From Segetibacter koreensis DSM 18137 (GTDB lineage Bacteria > Bacteroidota > Bacteroidia > Chitinophagales > Chitinophagaceae): a DNA stretch of 64,000 nucleotides. The DNA lies in contig NZ_KB893385.1 of NCBI RefSeq assembly GCF_000374045.1, positions 62,001-126,000 of the forward strand. Direction: 5' to 3'. Below are positions 8,529-17,729 of this stretch, in pieces. The notes beneath the pieces were generated by a model that was given only the letters and a program-made list of their open reading frames with translations, had not been told where the DNA came from and made no database searches. Position numbers and translations under genes: made by a program. The first letter of the stretch is position 1. Each line of letters starts with the position of its first letter.

Positions 8529-11500
8529 ATGACCGCCACAAAAACCACCAAAGGACTACAGTTTAGCCGCCGCTTTACCAAAGAAGGTATGTCTCCTTTT
8601 GACATGTTTACATATGACTACCGAACCAGTATTATCCGTAACCCTTCGGGTGAGGTTGTATTTGAAATGAAAAATGTTGAAGTTCCTGCACAATGGAGCC
8701 AGATAGCAACAGATATCATTGCTCAAAAGTATTTTCGTAAGGCGGGCGTTCCACAACCCGATGGGAGTCTGGGCAGAGAAACTTCCGCAAAGCAGGTTGC
8801 ACATCGTATGGCTAACTGCTGGAGAGTATGGGGCGAACGTTATAACTACTTCAATAGCACCGAGGATGCTCAGATTTTTTATGAAGAATTGGTATATACT
8901 ATTTTAAACCAGGCTTGTGTTCCTAACAGTCCGCAATGGTTTAATACAGGACTATACGAGAGTTATGGTATTTCAGGCAAGCCGCAGGGTCATTATTATG
9001 TAGATCAGAATGATGGACAACTTAAGAAGTCTACATCTGCGTATGAAAGGCCTCAGCCTCATGCATGTTTTATTTTAAGTGTAGAAGATGATCTTGTTAA
9101 TGATGGTGGTATAATGGATTTATGGGTTCGCGAAGCAAGAATTTTTAAATATGGTTCCGGAGTGGGAACAAATTTTTCCAGCATAAGGGGTGAAGGAGAA
9201 AAGCTAAGCGGTGGCGGCACTTCGAGTGGGTTGATGAGTTTTCTTAAAATTGGCGACCGTGCAGCAGGAGCTATTAAAAGTGGCGGTACAACACGCAGGG
9301 CAGCCAAAATGGTTTGTCTAGACCTTGATCATCCGGAGATTGTAAATTTTATAGACTGGAAGGTTGAAGAAGAAAAAAAGGTAGGTGCTCTCATAGCTGC
9401 AGGTTATGCAAGCGATTACGAGGGAGAAGCTTACCGCACTGTTTCGGGTCAGAACTCCAATAACTCCGTGCGTATTCCTAATGAGTTTTTTGAAAAACTT
9501 GAAAAAGGTGAAGAATGGGAATTAAAAGCTAGAACAGACGGTCATGTCATGAGAAAAATTTCTTCAAGAGAATTATGGAATAAAATTTCTTATGCAGCAT
9601 GGAGATGCGCTGATCCCGGAACGCAATATAACACTACTATCAATGAATGGCACACCTGTCCCAAAGGTGGCGAGATAAGAGCTTCTAATCCATGCTCTGA
9701 ATATATGTTTCTCGATAACACAGCCTGTAACCTGGCTTCTGTAAACCTGAGAAAATTTCATAACGATGAAACAAATCTTTTTGATGTAGAAGGCTTTGAG
9801 TATACCTGCCGCTTGTGGACAGTTGTGCTGGAAATCTCTGTTTTAATGGCCCAGTTTCCCAGCAAAGAAGTCGCACAACTTTCATATGAATACAGAACTT
9901 TAGGTCTCGGTTTTGCCAACCTGGGAAGTGTACTTATGGTTAGTGGCATTGCTTATGATAGTGAAGAAGCACGAGGTATTGCTGGAGCTATTTCTGCTAT
10001 TATGACCGGTGTAAGCTACCGTACAAGTGCTGAAATAGCAAAGTACCAGGGAGCCTTTGTAAAATATGCAGAAAATAAAGAAGATATGCTGCGCGTAATG
10101 CGCAATCATCGCCTTGCTGCTTACGATGCAGACAGTTATGAAAAACTAAGCATCAAGCCACAGGGAATAAAAGCGCAGCATTGCCCCGATTATATGTTAA
10201 GGGCTGCATGTAAGGCATGGGATGAAGCAGTGGAAATGGGCGAAAAGTATGGTTACCGCAATGCACAAACTACTGTTATTGCTCCAACCGGTACCATTGG
10301 TTTGGTAATGGATTGTGATACTACGGGCGTTGAGCCTGACTTTGCGTTGGTAAAGTTTAAAAAATTAAGCGGCGGTGGTTATTTCAAAATAATTAATCAA
10401 TCAGTTCCACAGGCATTAAAAAACCTTGGATATAATGCAAAAGAAGCAAATGCAATTATAAAATATGCTGTTGGTTCAGGAACGTTTGATGGGGCTCCTT
10501 TTATAAATCCTCAATCACTTAGTGAGAAAGGATTTATTGCAGAAGAAATTAATAAATTAAGTCAGGCAGTAAAAGCTGCTTTTGAAATAAGTTTTGTTTT
10601 CAATCGTTTTGCCCTTGGTGAGGCTTGTTTGGAAAGACTCGGCTTTACTGCTACAGAATATAATGACTGGAACTTTAACCTTCTTGAAGCGCTTGGATTT
10701 ACAGATGAGCAAATTGATGCTGCAAATGATTATATATGTGGAACCATGACTGTAGAAGGTGCGCCGTATTTAAAAGAAGAGCATTTACCGGTTTTTGATT
10801 GTGCCAACAAATGCGGCAAAAAAGGAGAAAGATTTATACACGCTTATGGTCATATTCGTATGATGGCAGCTACACAGCCCTTTATAAGTGGGGCTATCTC
10901 TAAAACAATTAATTTGCCGAACGAGGCAACAGTTGAAGAGATTGCAGATTGCTATATGCTTAGCTGGCAATTGGGTTTAAAGGCAAACGCTTTGTACCGT
11001 GACGGTTCTAAACTTTCGCAGCCACTTAGCAACAAAAGCGACAAAAAGAAGAAAACTGAACAGGCCGAAGAAACCATAGACGTAAAAGAGGAACAGGAAT
11101 CAAACATTGTTGATTTAAGTAAATTGACAGTTGAGGAGTTGCTTGAAGAAGTGACAAAGCGTATGCATGATTCACCTGATACCCAGCTAAAACGTAAGCT
11201 GAGTGATATAGTTCAGCGTAAATCTTTGCCTTCAAAACGTCGTGGCTTTACGCAAAAAGCAAAGATTGGCGGACAGGTAATTTTCTTACGTACGGGAGAA
11301 TACAATGACAACACCTTAGGTGAAATATTCATTGACCTTGCAAAAGAAGGCTCAACACTTCGCAGCCTTATGAACTGTTTTGCCATTGCTGTTTCGGTTG
11401 GTCTTCAATATGGTGTGCCTTTAGAAGAGTTTGTAGAGAAGTTCGTATTTACCAAATTTGAACCGGCAGGAATGGTAGATCATCCCAATATTAAAACCAC

Positions 11501-11861
11501 TACTTCAATCGTAGACTTTATATTCCGCTGCCTTGCTTATGAATATATGGGACGCACTGATCTTGTTCATGTATTAGATAAACCTGAAATAAGCAATCTT
11601 GCCGATGAAACTGATGATAACAATCAAGGCCATGAGATAAGCAGTATAAGGATCACACCTTCTTCCCATAGCAGCGCTCCAACCGCCAAGCAACATAAGA
11701 CGGCATCTGTAAAGGTCGAAGCAGGACTAGATGCAGTAAACGCCGCAGCCAAAACAATGCAGAGTGACGCTCCTGCCTGTAACACTTGCGGACATATTAC
11801 CATACGCAGTGGCACTTGTTACAAATGCCTCAACTGCGGAAACAGTATGGGATGCAGTTAA
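8529..11861 (+). CDS. nrdJ: Vitamin B12-dependent (class II) ribonucleoside-diphosphate reductase
   Basis: An 1110-residue NrdJ, of normal length. Visible: the substrate-region NSPQWFNTG near 142, CFILSVEDD near 178, a glycine-rich GSGVGTNFS near 210, the NPCSEY catalytic segment near 390 and PTGTIGL near 585. A C-terminal TSCPD-type region (about 900-1025) follows a lysine-rich linker, and the protein ends in a zinc-ribbon-like cysteine cluster CNTCG...CYKCLNCG...GC. It makes deoxynucleotides from ribonucleotides using adenosylcobalamin, independent of oxygen. A TTG two codons upstream is open, but the ATG at 8529 is preferred. Its terminator follows directly. Confidence 0.95.
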   Translation: MTATKTTKGLQFSRRFTKEGMSPFDMFTYDYRTSIIRNPSGEVVFEMKNVEVPAQWSQIATDIIAQKYFRKAGVPQPDGSLGRETSAKQVAHRMANCWRVWGERYNYFNSTEDAQIFYEELVYTILNQACVPNSPQWFNTGLYESYGISGKPQGHYYVDQNDGQLKKSTSAYERPQPHACFILSVEDDLVNDGGIMDLWVREARIFKYGSGVGTNFSSIRGEGEKLSGGGTSSGLMSFLKIGDRAAGAIKSGGTTRRAAKMVCLDLDHPEIVNFIDWKVEEEKKVGALIAAGYASDYEGEAYRTVSGQNSNNSVRIPNEFFEKLEKGEEWELKARTDGHVMRKISSRELWNKISYAAWRCADPGTQYNTTINEWHTCPKGGEIRASNPCSEYMFLDNTACNLASVNLRKFHNDETNLFDVEGFEYTCRLWTVVLEISVLMAQFPSKEVAQLSYEYRTLGLGFANLGSVLMVSGIAYDSEEARGIAGAISAIMTGVSYRTSAEIAKYQGAFVKYAENKEDMLRVMRNHRLAAYDADSYEKLSIKPQGIKAQHCPDYMLRAACKAWDEAVEMGEKYGYRNAQTTVIAPTGTIGLVMDCDTTGVEPDFALVKFKKLSGGGYFKIINQSVPQALKNLGYNAKEANAIIKYAVGSGTFDGAPFINPQSLSEKGFIAEEINKLSQAVKAAFEISFVFNRFALGEACLERLGFTATEYNDWNFNLLEALGFTDEQIDAANDYICGTMTVEGAPYLKEEHLPVFDCANKCGKKGERFIHAYGHIRMMAATQPFISGAISKTINLPNEATVEEIADCYMLSWQLGLKANALYRDGSKLSQPLSNKSDKKKKTEQAEETIDVKEEQESNIVDLSKLTVEELLEEVTKRMHDSPDTQLKRKLSDIVQRKSLPSKRRGFTQKAKIGGQVIFLRTGEYNDNTLGEIFIDLAKEGSTLRSLMNCFAIAVSVGLQYGVPLEEFVEKFVFTKFEPAGMVDHPNIKTTTSIVDFIFRCLAYEYMGRTDLVHVLDKPEISNLADETDDNNQGHEISSIRITPSSHSSAPTAKQHKTASVKVEAGLDAVNAAAKTMQSDAPACNTCGHITIRSGTCYKCLNCGNSMGCS

Positions 11862-11880
11862 GACAGAATAAAAAATCTTC

Positions 11881-11918
11881 AAAAACCCTTGATACTTGTA
11901 TCAGGGGTTTTTCTTTTA
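11881..11918 (+). terminator. Strong rho-independent terminator of nrdJ
   Basis: A 15-bp stem (11881-11895 with 11898-11912, one G-U pair) with a very tight loop; the right arm ends in five T and is followed by CTTTT. It lies 19 bp after the nrdJ stop. Confidence 0.9.
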
Positions 11919-12021
11919 ATCTACTTACCCTATTAATTAATGATGCAGTAGAAAGATACCCATATGGTAATTTTGCCTTTGGCTTCTGTTTAACTACATT
12001 TGAAGTTTACAAAACCTCTTC

Positions 12022-12504
12022 ATGCAAATTTTTTTCTCTTACGATAAAAAATTAGTTATACAAGCACTTCGTTATCATTTTATTAATCGTTCTGAAGTCA
12101 GGCTTTTGATGATATTAGTTAACCTGTTTGCAATATTTTCGGCAGCATTATTCTATTTTCATAAAGTTTCTCCACTTGCATTTTTACTTAGCTCAGTATT
12201 ATGGATAGCTCTAATGATTTCTTTCTGGTTTATTTTACCCAATACTGTTTATAAAAAAGCTTCCACCTTTAAAGATACTTTTAAAATGACATTTGGAGAG
12301 CATCGGGTAAGGTTAGAAAATGAACGGGGTTTTACTGAATGGAATTGGGAGAAATTTGCATCTTACATAGAAAGTCCGCATTTTATTCATTTATACTTTG
12401 ACAGCAAATCTTTCTTTCTGGTACCAAAAAATGCATTAGAAAAAGATGGGAACCTTGAAAGCCTGAGAAGATTACTACACGAAAAAATAGGTAAAAAAAA
12501 ATAG
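12022..12504 (+). CDS. YcxB-like membrane protein
   Basis: A 160-residue protein with two adjacent membrane segments near 30-75 and a C-terminal soluble domain of about 75 residues with W-x-W-E-K-F and FFLVPK-x-AL, the pattern of the YcxB-like family (Pfam YcxB). The function of the family is unknown. Its stop codon touches that of the next, convergent gene with no base between them. Start ATG at 12022; no promoter box is evident in the short gap after the nrdJ terminator. Confidence 0.65.
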   Translation: MQIFFSYDKKLVIQALRYHFINRSEVRLLMILVNLFAIFSAALFYFHKVSPLAFLLSSVLWIALMISFWFILPNTVYKKASTFKDTFKMTFGEHRVRLENERGFTEWNWEKFASYIESPHFIHLYFDSKSFFLVPKNALEKDGNLESLRRLLHEKIGKKK

Positions 12505-12933
12505 CTATAGCATTTTTTCCATATTAAAATGTGGAATGTTTAATTCTTTAAATTCTTTACCAACAATTTTATATCCAAGCTTTTCATAAAATCCTGCAGC
12601 AGTTTTACGCGCATGCATTATAATTTTTTTATTGCCTCTGTCAGCTGCAATATTTTCTGCAAATTGCATTAGCACCCTTCCAATTCCCTTACCCTGCAAA
12701 CCTGCTTTTACGGCCATTTGTCTTAGTTGAACTGTATCTGGGGCAACTTGTATAAGCATACAACATCCTAACATTTCATCATCTTCGTAAGCTGCGATCA
12801 GCAAATTGTCTTTTTCTTTTTCAAGATCTTCAGGAGAAAAAGTAAGACCCAGGGGCTTTCGAAGGATCTGCGTACGCAGATCAACCATCTGTTTATACTC
12901 CTTACTACCGTAATCGATAATTTTTAATGGCAT
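12505..12933 (-). CDS. GNAT family N-acetyltransferase
   Basis: A 142-residue single-domain GNAT enzyme. Motif A, with the acetyl-CoA-binding loop QGKGIG, lies near 80-86 after the strand VQLRQMAV, and motif B (AAGFYEKLGY) near 110-120. The proteins transfer an acetyl group from acetyl-CoA to an amine; the substrate cannot be told from the sequence. It ends exactly where the convergent YcxB-like gene ends, with no terminator hairpin between them, so the 3' ends of the two mRNAs must overlap. Confidence 0.85.
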   Translation of the reverse strand: MPLKIIDYGSKEYKQMVDLRTQILRKPLGLTFSPEDLEKEKDNLLIAAYEDDEMLGCCMLIQVAPDTVQLRQMAVKAGLQGKGIGRVLMQFAENIAADRGNKKIIMHARKTAAGFYEKLGYKIVGKEFKELNIPHFNMEKML

Positions 12934-13292
12934 AATCGCTTTTGCTTACAGTTTATTTAATTATTCCTTACAAAAATATCATTTCTGATCCGTAAAAAAA
13001 GAAGAATGCTAGAAAAAATATCTTATTAACCTTTATAAGGATATATATGATGTAAGGCTCATATTCTTTATAATCTAATGTTAATGCCCTCATCTCAAAT
13101 GGAAAACCTTATTTTAATAAAAGAAACCTTTTGCCAACTAAAGTGTGCTTAATATTCGCAAGGCAAATGGTGCATGTAATTATATCGTTGTATATATACT
13201 ATATAACTTCCTTTTTTAGTTTAATTTATATGCAAAACCAAGCCTTGTTTTTACACATAATAATTGTTTTGAAATAAAAGTGAGGTATTTCC
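12934..13292. other. AT-rich intergenic region, no gene seen
   Basis: About 360 bp between the GNAT gene start and the acpP promoter. No open frame with a plausible start, no RNA gene and no strong hairpin was found. It contains low-complexity TA-rich stretches around 13030-13045 and 13185-13205. Confidence 0.4.
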
Positions 13293-13321
13293 TTGCTTAT
13301 TTACCAAAAATTATATTTTTG
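13293..13321 (+). promoter_or_regulatory. acpP promoter (TTG-N18-TATTTTTG)
   Basis: TTG at 13293-13295 and TATTTTTG at 13314-13321 are separated by 18 bp, a full match to the Bacteroidota -33/-7 consensus, 24 bp before the acpP ATG. The fatty-acid genes fabF and rnc follow and may be served by it. Confidence 0.75.
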
Positions 13322-13345
13322 CATCCGTAACTAAACTTTATAACA

Positions 13346-13582
13346 ATGTCAGACATCGCAACAAGAGTTAAAAAAATCATTGTTGACAAACTCGGGGTAG
13401 ACGAAGCTGAAGTAACTACAGAAGCATCTTTTACCAATGACCTGGGTGCCGACTCTTTGGACACCGTAGAATTAATTATGGAATTTGAAAAGGAATTCAA
13501 TATTTCTATTCCGGATGAGCAGGCTGAAACAATTACAACAGTAGGCCAGGCTGTTGCGTATTTGGAAGAGCATGCTAAATAA
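13346..13582 (+). CDS. acpP: Acyl carrier protein
   Basis: A 78-residue acidic protein with the phosphopantetheine attachment site GADSLDTVE near residues 35-43; the serine of DSL carries the prosthetic group. It shuttles acyl chains in type II fatty acid synthesis in the cytosol. Order acpP-fabF-rnc is widespread in Bacteroidota. It has its own promoter and a 103-bp gap to fabF. Confidence 0.97.
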   Translation: MSDIATRVKKIIVDKLGVDEAEVTTEASFTNDLGADSLDTVELIMEFEKEFNISIPDEQAETITTVGQAVAYLEEHAK

Positions 13583-13685
13583 TTGGCATATTCCCTTTAT
13601 TAGCAATAATTATTAATCCGCCTTACATGTGTGCATTTTTGCTGCTGTAGGCGGATTTATCACTTAAAAATTTACATGCTTACGT

Positions 13686-14939
13686 ATGGAATTAAAAAGA
13701 GTTGTTGTAACTGGTATCGGCGCTTTAACACCCTTGGGAAATAATGTTGATGACTATTGGAATGGTTTAATAAACGGTGTATCAGGCGCTGATTTAATAA
13801 CCTTGTTCGATGCATCTAAATTTAAAACCCGGTTTGCCTGTGAAGTTAAAAACTTTCAACCTACTGATTTTCTTGACAAAAAGGAAGCACGTAAAATTGA
13901 TCGTTTCTCTCAAATAGCGATTATTGCAAGCGACCAGGCCATGCTTGACGCAAAACTTGATAAGGATTCAATAAACCCTGATCGTGCGGGGGTAATTTTT
14001 GGAAGCGGTATTGGTGGAATCATGACCTTTCAGAATGAGGTTTCAGATTTTGCCAGGGGAGATGGAACACCACGATTTAATCCTTTCTTCATTCCAAAAA
14101 TGATTTTGGATATTGCAGCAGGCCAGATATCCATGCGACATGGTCTAAGAGGTCCTAATTTTGCCGTTGTAAGCGCCTGCGCATCCTCTACCAATGCAAT
14201 TATTGATGCTTTTAATTATATAAGGATTGGTAAATCTGACATTATTCTTACAGGTGGAAGCGAGAGTGTTATCTGCGAAGCAGGTGTTGGTGGGTTCAAT
14301 GCCATGAAGGCTCTAAGCGAAAGAAACGACGAATATAAGACTGCGAGCCGTCCATACGATAAAGATCGGGATGGCTTTGTAATGGGCGAAGGCGCCGGTG
14401 TACTGGTTTTAGAAGAACTTGAACATGCGCTTGCGCGGGGTGCAAATATATATTGCGAGATAGCTGGCGGTGGAGCCACTGCTGATGCTTATCATATAAC
14501 TGCTCCTCACCCTGAAGGACTGGGTGCAAAAAATGTAATGCTGGCCGCATTAGATGATGCAGGCATGAAACCTGAAGATATAGATTATATAAATACACAT
14601 GGAACATCTACTCCATTAGGAGATGGGGCCGAACTAAAAGCTATTTTACATGTTTTTGGAGAACAGGCCTATAAACTAAACATAAGCTCTACTAAAAGTA
14701 TGACTGGGCATTGTCTTGGTGCTGCTGGTGTTATCGAAGCAATTGCATGCATTAAAACTATAGTGCACGGCATAGTTCCGCCAACTATCAATCATTTCAA
14801 CGATGATCCGGAACTTGATTCCAATTTAAACTTCACCTTCAATAAAGCCCAGCAGCGCACTGTTAATGCGGCTTTAAGTAATACATTCGGTTTTGGTGGC
14901 CACAATGCTGCAGTTATAGTAAAAAAATTTGTAGCTTAA
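13686..14939 (+). CDS. fabF: Beta-ketoacyl-ACP synthase II
   Basis: A 417-residue KAS II condensing enzyme. The catalytic triad is visible: the cysteine in SACASSTNAI near 163-172, the histidine in NTHGTSTPLGD near 303 and the histidine in GHCLGAAG near 340, plus the C-terminal GGHNAA loop. It elongates acyl-ACP with malonyl-ACP. It is followed after 4 bp by rnc, so the two are translationally close. Confidence 0.97.
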   Translation: MELKRVVVTGIGALTPLGNNVDDYWNGLINGVSGADLITLFDASKFKTRFACEVKNFQPTDFLDKKEARKIDRFSQIAIIASDQAMLDAKLDKDSINPDRAGVIFGSGIGGIMTFQNEVSDFARGDGTPRFNPFFIPKMILDIAAGQISMRHGLRGPNFAVVSACASSTNAIIDAFNYIRIGKSDIILTGGSESVICEAGVGGFNAMKALSERNDEYKTASRPYDKDRDGFVMGEGAGVLVLEELEHALARGANIYCEIAGGGATADAYHITAPHPEGLGAKNVMLAALDDAGMKPEDIDYINTHGTSTPLGDGAELKAILHVFGEQAYKLNISSTKSMTGHCLGAAGVIEAIACIKTIVHGIVPPTINHFNDDPELDSNLNFTFNKAQQRTVNAALSNTFGFGGHNAAVIVKKFVA

Positions 14940-14943
14940 CCCT

Positions 14944-15654
14944 GTGGAAATAATTGACAGATTTTTAGGCCGTAAGAAAAATGCTCATTCGCTGCAAAAG
15001 CAACTGGAAAATGTTTTGGGTATAAAAACCCGAAACATTTCTTTATATACCACCGCACTTAGCCACAGATCGGTAAAAGAGAATGCCGATGAAAATAATG
15101 AACGCCTTGAATACCTGGGCGATGCCGTTTTAAGTTCTATTGTAGCAGATTATCTTTTCAAAAAGTATCCTTATAAAGGTGAAGGCTTTCTTACAGAAAT
15201 GCGCAGCAAAATGGTAAATCGGCAGCAACTGAACGATTTAGCTATTAAAATTGGCCTTAAAAAGATAACATTATATAATAAAATTGATGGTTCATTAAAA
15301 GGAAGCCAGATATTTGGCAATACACTCGAAGCTTTAATAGGCGCTTTTTACCTTGATAAGGGCTACCGCAAGACGCAGAAATGGGTAACCAAACACATGA
15401 TTATCCAGCATTTGTATGTTGATGACCTTGAACTTATAGATATAAATCTGAAGAACAAATTAATAGGTTGGGCAACTAAAAATGTAAAATTATTAGAGTT
15501 TCAGACGATCCAGGAAAAACTGGAAAACAATCGAAGGGTGTTTACTATTGCAGTCGTATTAGACGGTGAGCAACTCGCTGTTGGAAAAGGATATAATAAA
15601 AAAGAAGCCAGCCAGATAGCTGCACAATTGGCCATTGAAAAATTAGGTTTGTAA
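14944..15654 (+). CDS. rnc: Ribonuclease III
   Basis: A 236-residue RNase III. The catalytic signature NERLEYLGDAVL lies near 53-64 and the second metal-binding motif (GNTLEALIGAFYLDKGY) near 119-135; a double-stranded RNA-binding domain with KKEASQIAA closes the protein. It cleaves rRNA precursors and structured mRNAs. The start is a GTG at 14944, four bases after the fabF stop; the protein has no upstream in-frame ATG that would not overlap fabF. Confidence 0.95.
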   Translation: MEIIDRFLGRKKNAHSLQKQLENVLGIKTRNISLYTTALSHRSVKENADENNERLEYLGDAVLSSIVADYLFKKYPYKGEGFLTEMRSKMVNRQQLNDLAIKIGLKKITLYNKIDGSLKGSQIFGNTLEALIGAFYLDKGYRKTQKWVTKHMIIQHLYVDDLELIDINLKNKLIGWATKNVKLLEFQTIQEKLENNRRVFTIAVVLDGEQLAVGKGYNKKEASQIAAQLAIEKLGL

Positions 15655-15840
15655 CGTTTTTCTGCCTTTTTTAAAATTTTTAGATTTTTTTCTACCTGCG
15701 GCGAAGATTTTAAATTTTTAGCCGCTGTTGATTTTATCGTTTGCCCGAGTCCTTCAGCAATTATTATGTACGAGTAATTATTTTCTGTAGATATTCCACC
15801 AAATATTACTCTTTTATGACGTCTTTACTCCCCCGCTAAC

Positions 15841-15857
15841 TCTACTGATTTGGTAGA
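15841..15857. promoter_or_regulatory. Palindromic operator TCTAC-N7-GTAGA at the cysH promoter
   Basis: An inverted repeat with five-base arms and a seven-base spacer (TGATTTG), followed by C. It overlaps the TTG -33 element of the cysH promoter, a position suited to repression. The same palindrome with a nearly identical spacer (CAATTTA) lies at 27182-27200 on the promoter of the TonB-dependent receptor that closes this sulfur island. No regulator gene is in the window. What binds here is inferred to be a sulfur-responsive repressor. Confidence 0.6.
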
Positions 15858-15880
15858 CGAATAATTCTGCCTTAATTTTG
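15850..15880 (+). promoter_or_regulatory. cysH operon promoter (TTG-N20-TAATTTTG)
   Basis: TTG at 15850-15852 and TAATTTTG at 15873-15880, spacer 20 bp, 26 bp before the cysH ATG. The -33 element sits inside the palindromic operator. Confidence 0.7.
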
Positions 15881-15906
15881 CACCTCCAATCATTATTCTG
15901 TTTACA

Positions 15907-16647
15907 ATGACTCAGCAATTATCAGATTATATAGCGGATTTACAAATAAAGTCAAAGGACTTGTCGATAGCTGAAATGCTGAAGCAATTAACCCTTTCGC
16001 ATCCCGGAAAAGTTACTTTTTCAACTAGCTTCAGTTGGGAAGACCAGGTTATTTCACATCATATTCTTTCAAATAATCTTCCCGTTAGGATATTCACCCT
16101 CGATACAGGAAGGCTTTTTCCTGAGACTTACTCTGTTTGGAGTCGTACAAATGAGCGCTACACTACTAATATTAAGCCTTATTATCCTGACAATACTTTA
16201 CTTGAACCTTTTGTATCAGAAAAAGGTCCTAACTCTTTCTACGAATCTCCTGAAAACAGGATAAGCTGCTGCCACATTCGTAAAGTGGAGCCCTTACGCC
16301 GTGCGCTAAAGGGAAATGAAATTTGGGTGACAGGCCTTCGTGCAGAGCATTCTCCTAACCGTCATGATCTTGAAGCATTTGAGTGGGATGAAGTTAACGG
16401 GCTGATAAAATTTCATCCATTGGTAAGTTGGACGACAGAAGAAGTGAAGGCTTATATAAACGAGCATAATATACCTTATAATATTTTACACGACAGAGGT
16501 TTTGTTAGTATAGGTTGCCAGCCCTGCACAAGAGCTATTCAACCCGGCGAAGACTTCAGAGCCGGAAGGTGGTGGTGGGAAGACAGTAGCAAAAAAGAAT
16601 GTGGTTTACACGTTCATACTAATAGTAATAACCTTCAACAAGCATAG
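15907..16647 (+). CDS. cysH: Phosphoadenylyl/adenylyl-sulfate reductase, iron-sulfur (APS reductase) type
   Basis: A 246-residue reductase. It has the substrate loop SFSWEDQ near 41-47, the LDTGRLFPETY segment, cysteine pairs C121/C122 and C204/C207 that in this family bind a [4Fe-4S] cluster, and the C-terminal catalytic ECGLH at 231-235. The cluster cysteines mark enzymes that reduce adenylyl sulfate to sulfite with thioredoxin. No APS kinase (CysC) gene or domain is present in the operon, which agrees with direct use of APS. First gene of the sulfate assimilation operon; a 7-bp gap leads to cysD. Confidence 0.93.
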   Translation: MTQQLSDYIADLQIKSKDLSIAEMLKQLTLSHPGKVTFSTSFSWEDQVISHHILSNNLPVRIFTLDTGRLFPETYSVWSRTNERYTTNIKPYYPDNTLLEPFVSEKGPNSFYESPENRISCCHIRKVEPLRRALKGNEIWVTGLRAEHSPNRHDLEAFEWDEVNGLIKFHPLVSWTTEEVKAYINEHNIPYNILHDRGFVSIGCQPCTRAIQPGEDFRAGRWWWEDSSKKECGLHVHTNSNNLQQA

Positions 16648-16654
16648 TGGTAAT

Positions 16655-17563
16655 ATGAGCAAATATCATTTTGATTATTTAGATAATTTAGAATCGGAAG
16701 CGATTCATATATTTCGCGAAGTAGCCGGCCAGTTCGAGCGACCTGCATTATTATTTTCGGGAGGCAAGGACTCTATTACGCTGGTTCATCTTGCGCTAAA
16801 AGCTTTTCGCCCCGGAAAGTTTCCATTTCCTCTGGTGCACATCGATACAGGACACAACTTCCCCGAAGCCTTAGCTTTTCGTGATCATTTAGCAGAAAAA
16901 ATAGGCGAAAAATTGATCGTACGAAATGTTGAGGACACTATAAAGGCAAAAGGCCTCACAGAACAAAAAGGAAAGTTTGCAAGTCGCAATGCCCTTCAAA
17001 CTTTTACTTTATTAGATACGATTGAAGAATTTAAGTTTGATGCTTGCATTGGCGGCGCGCGTCGTGATGAAGAAAAAGCGAGAGCTAAAGAAAGAATATT
17101 TTCTGTTCGTGATGAGTTTGGACAATGGGATCCAAAACTGCAACGCCCGGAATTATGGAATACTTACAATGGAAAAATACATAAAGGCGAAAATGTGCGT
17201 GTTTTCCCTATAAGTAACTGGACAGAGCTAGATGTATGGAATTATATCCGCCGCAATAATATTGAGTTGCCTTCGATTTATTATGCACATGAAAGAGAGG
17301 TATTGGAATACGAAAACCAACTGGTAGCCACAAGTGAGTTCATAAGAGTTGACCCGGGAGATAGTATTGTAAGGAAAACTGTTAGGTATCGCACGGTAGG
17401 TGATATGACATGTACAGCAGCGGTGGAGTCAAACGCAAGTACCATCGAAGATATAATTTCTGAGATCATAGCTACAAAAACCAGTGAAAGAGGTGAAACT
17501 CGCATCGATGACAGGGTTAGTGAGGCAGCGATGGAAGATCGAAAAAAGAATGGATATTTCTAA
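16655..17563 (+). CDS. cysD: Sulfate adenylyltransferase subunit 2
   Basis: A 302-residue protein of the PP-loop ATP pyrophosphatase fold, with SGGKDS at 35-40, HIDTGHNFPE near 70 and the family's long RDE-rich and R-x-R-YRT(V)GD C-terminal segment. With CysN it activates sulfate to APS. The open frame extends upstream into cysH, but the ATG at 16655 gives the standard MSKYHFDYL-type start and a 7-bp gap; earlier ATGs would overlap cysH by 47 bases. Cytosolic; second gene in the operon. Confidence 0.95.
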   Translation: MSKYHFDYLDNLESEAIHIFREVAGQFERPALLFSGGKDSITLVHLALKAFRPGKFPFPLVHIDTGHNFPEALAFRDHLAEKIGEKLIVRNVEDTIKAKGLTEQKGKFASRNALQTFTLLDTIEEFKFDACIGGARRDEEKARAKERIFSVRDEFGQWDPKLQRPELWNTYNGKIHKGENVRVFPISNWTELDVWNYIRRNNIELPSIYYAHEREVLEYENQLVATSEFIRVDPGDSIVRKTVRYRTVGDMTCTAAVESNASTIEDIISEIIATKTSERGETRIDDRVSEAAMEDRKKNGYF

Positions 17564-17709
17564 CTGTTTCAGCGTTGAAGTGAGGAAAGAGAATACAGCT
17601 TTTAGGGCAAGAAAAGGGAAAAATACCAGGATAAGAACCAAAAATACTTTAATTAATAATTAAACAACTTAACTCCCGTTTACCAGGGATTTAGGGCAAA
17701 ACACAAAAT

Positions 17710-17728
17710 CCCCTTTAGGGGTTAGGGG
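17710..17728. repeat. GC-rich palindromic element abutting the cysN start
   Basis: CCCCTTTAGGGG (17710-17721) followed by TTAGGGG, ending one base before the cysN ATG at 17730. An earlier GGGATTTAGGG lies about 20 bp upstream. Similar elements precede cysI and dnaJ. It stands out from the AT-rich surroundings. Confidence 0.6.
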
Positions 17729-17729
17729 C

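Noticed and set aside
14296-14607. 103-codon leftward ORF within fabF
   Set aside because: A shadow of fabF, whose active-site motifs lie on the + strand.
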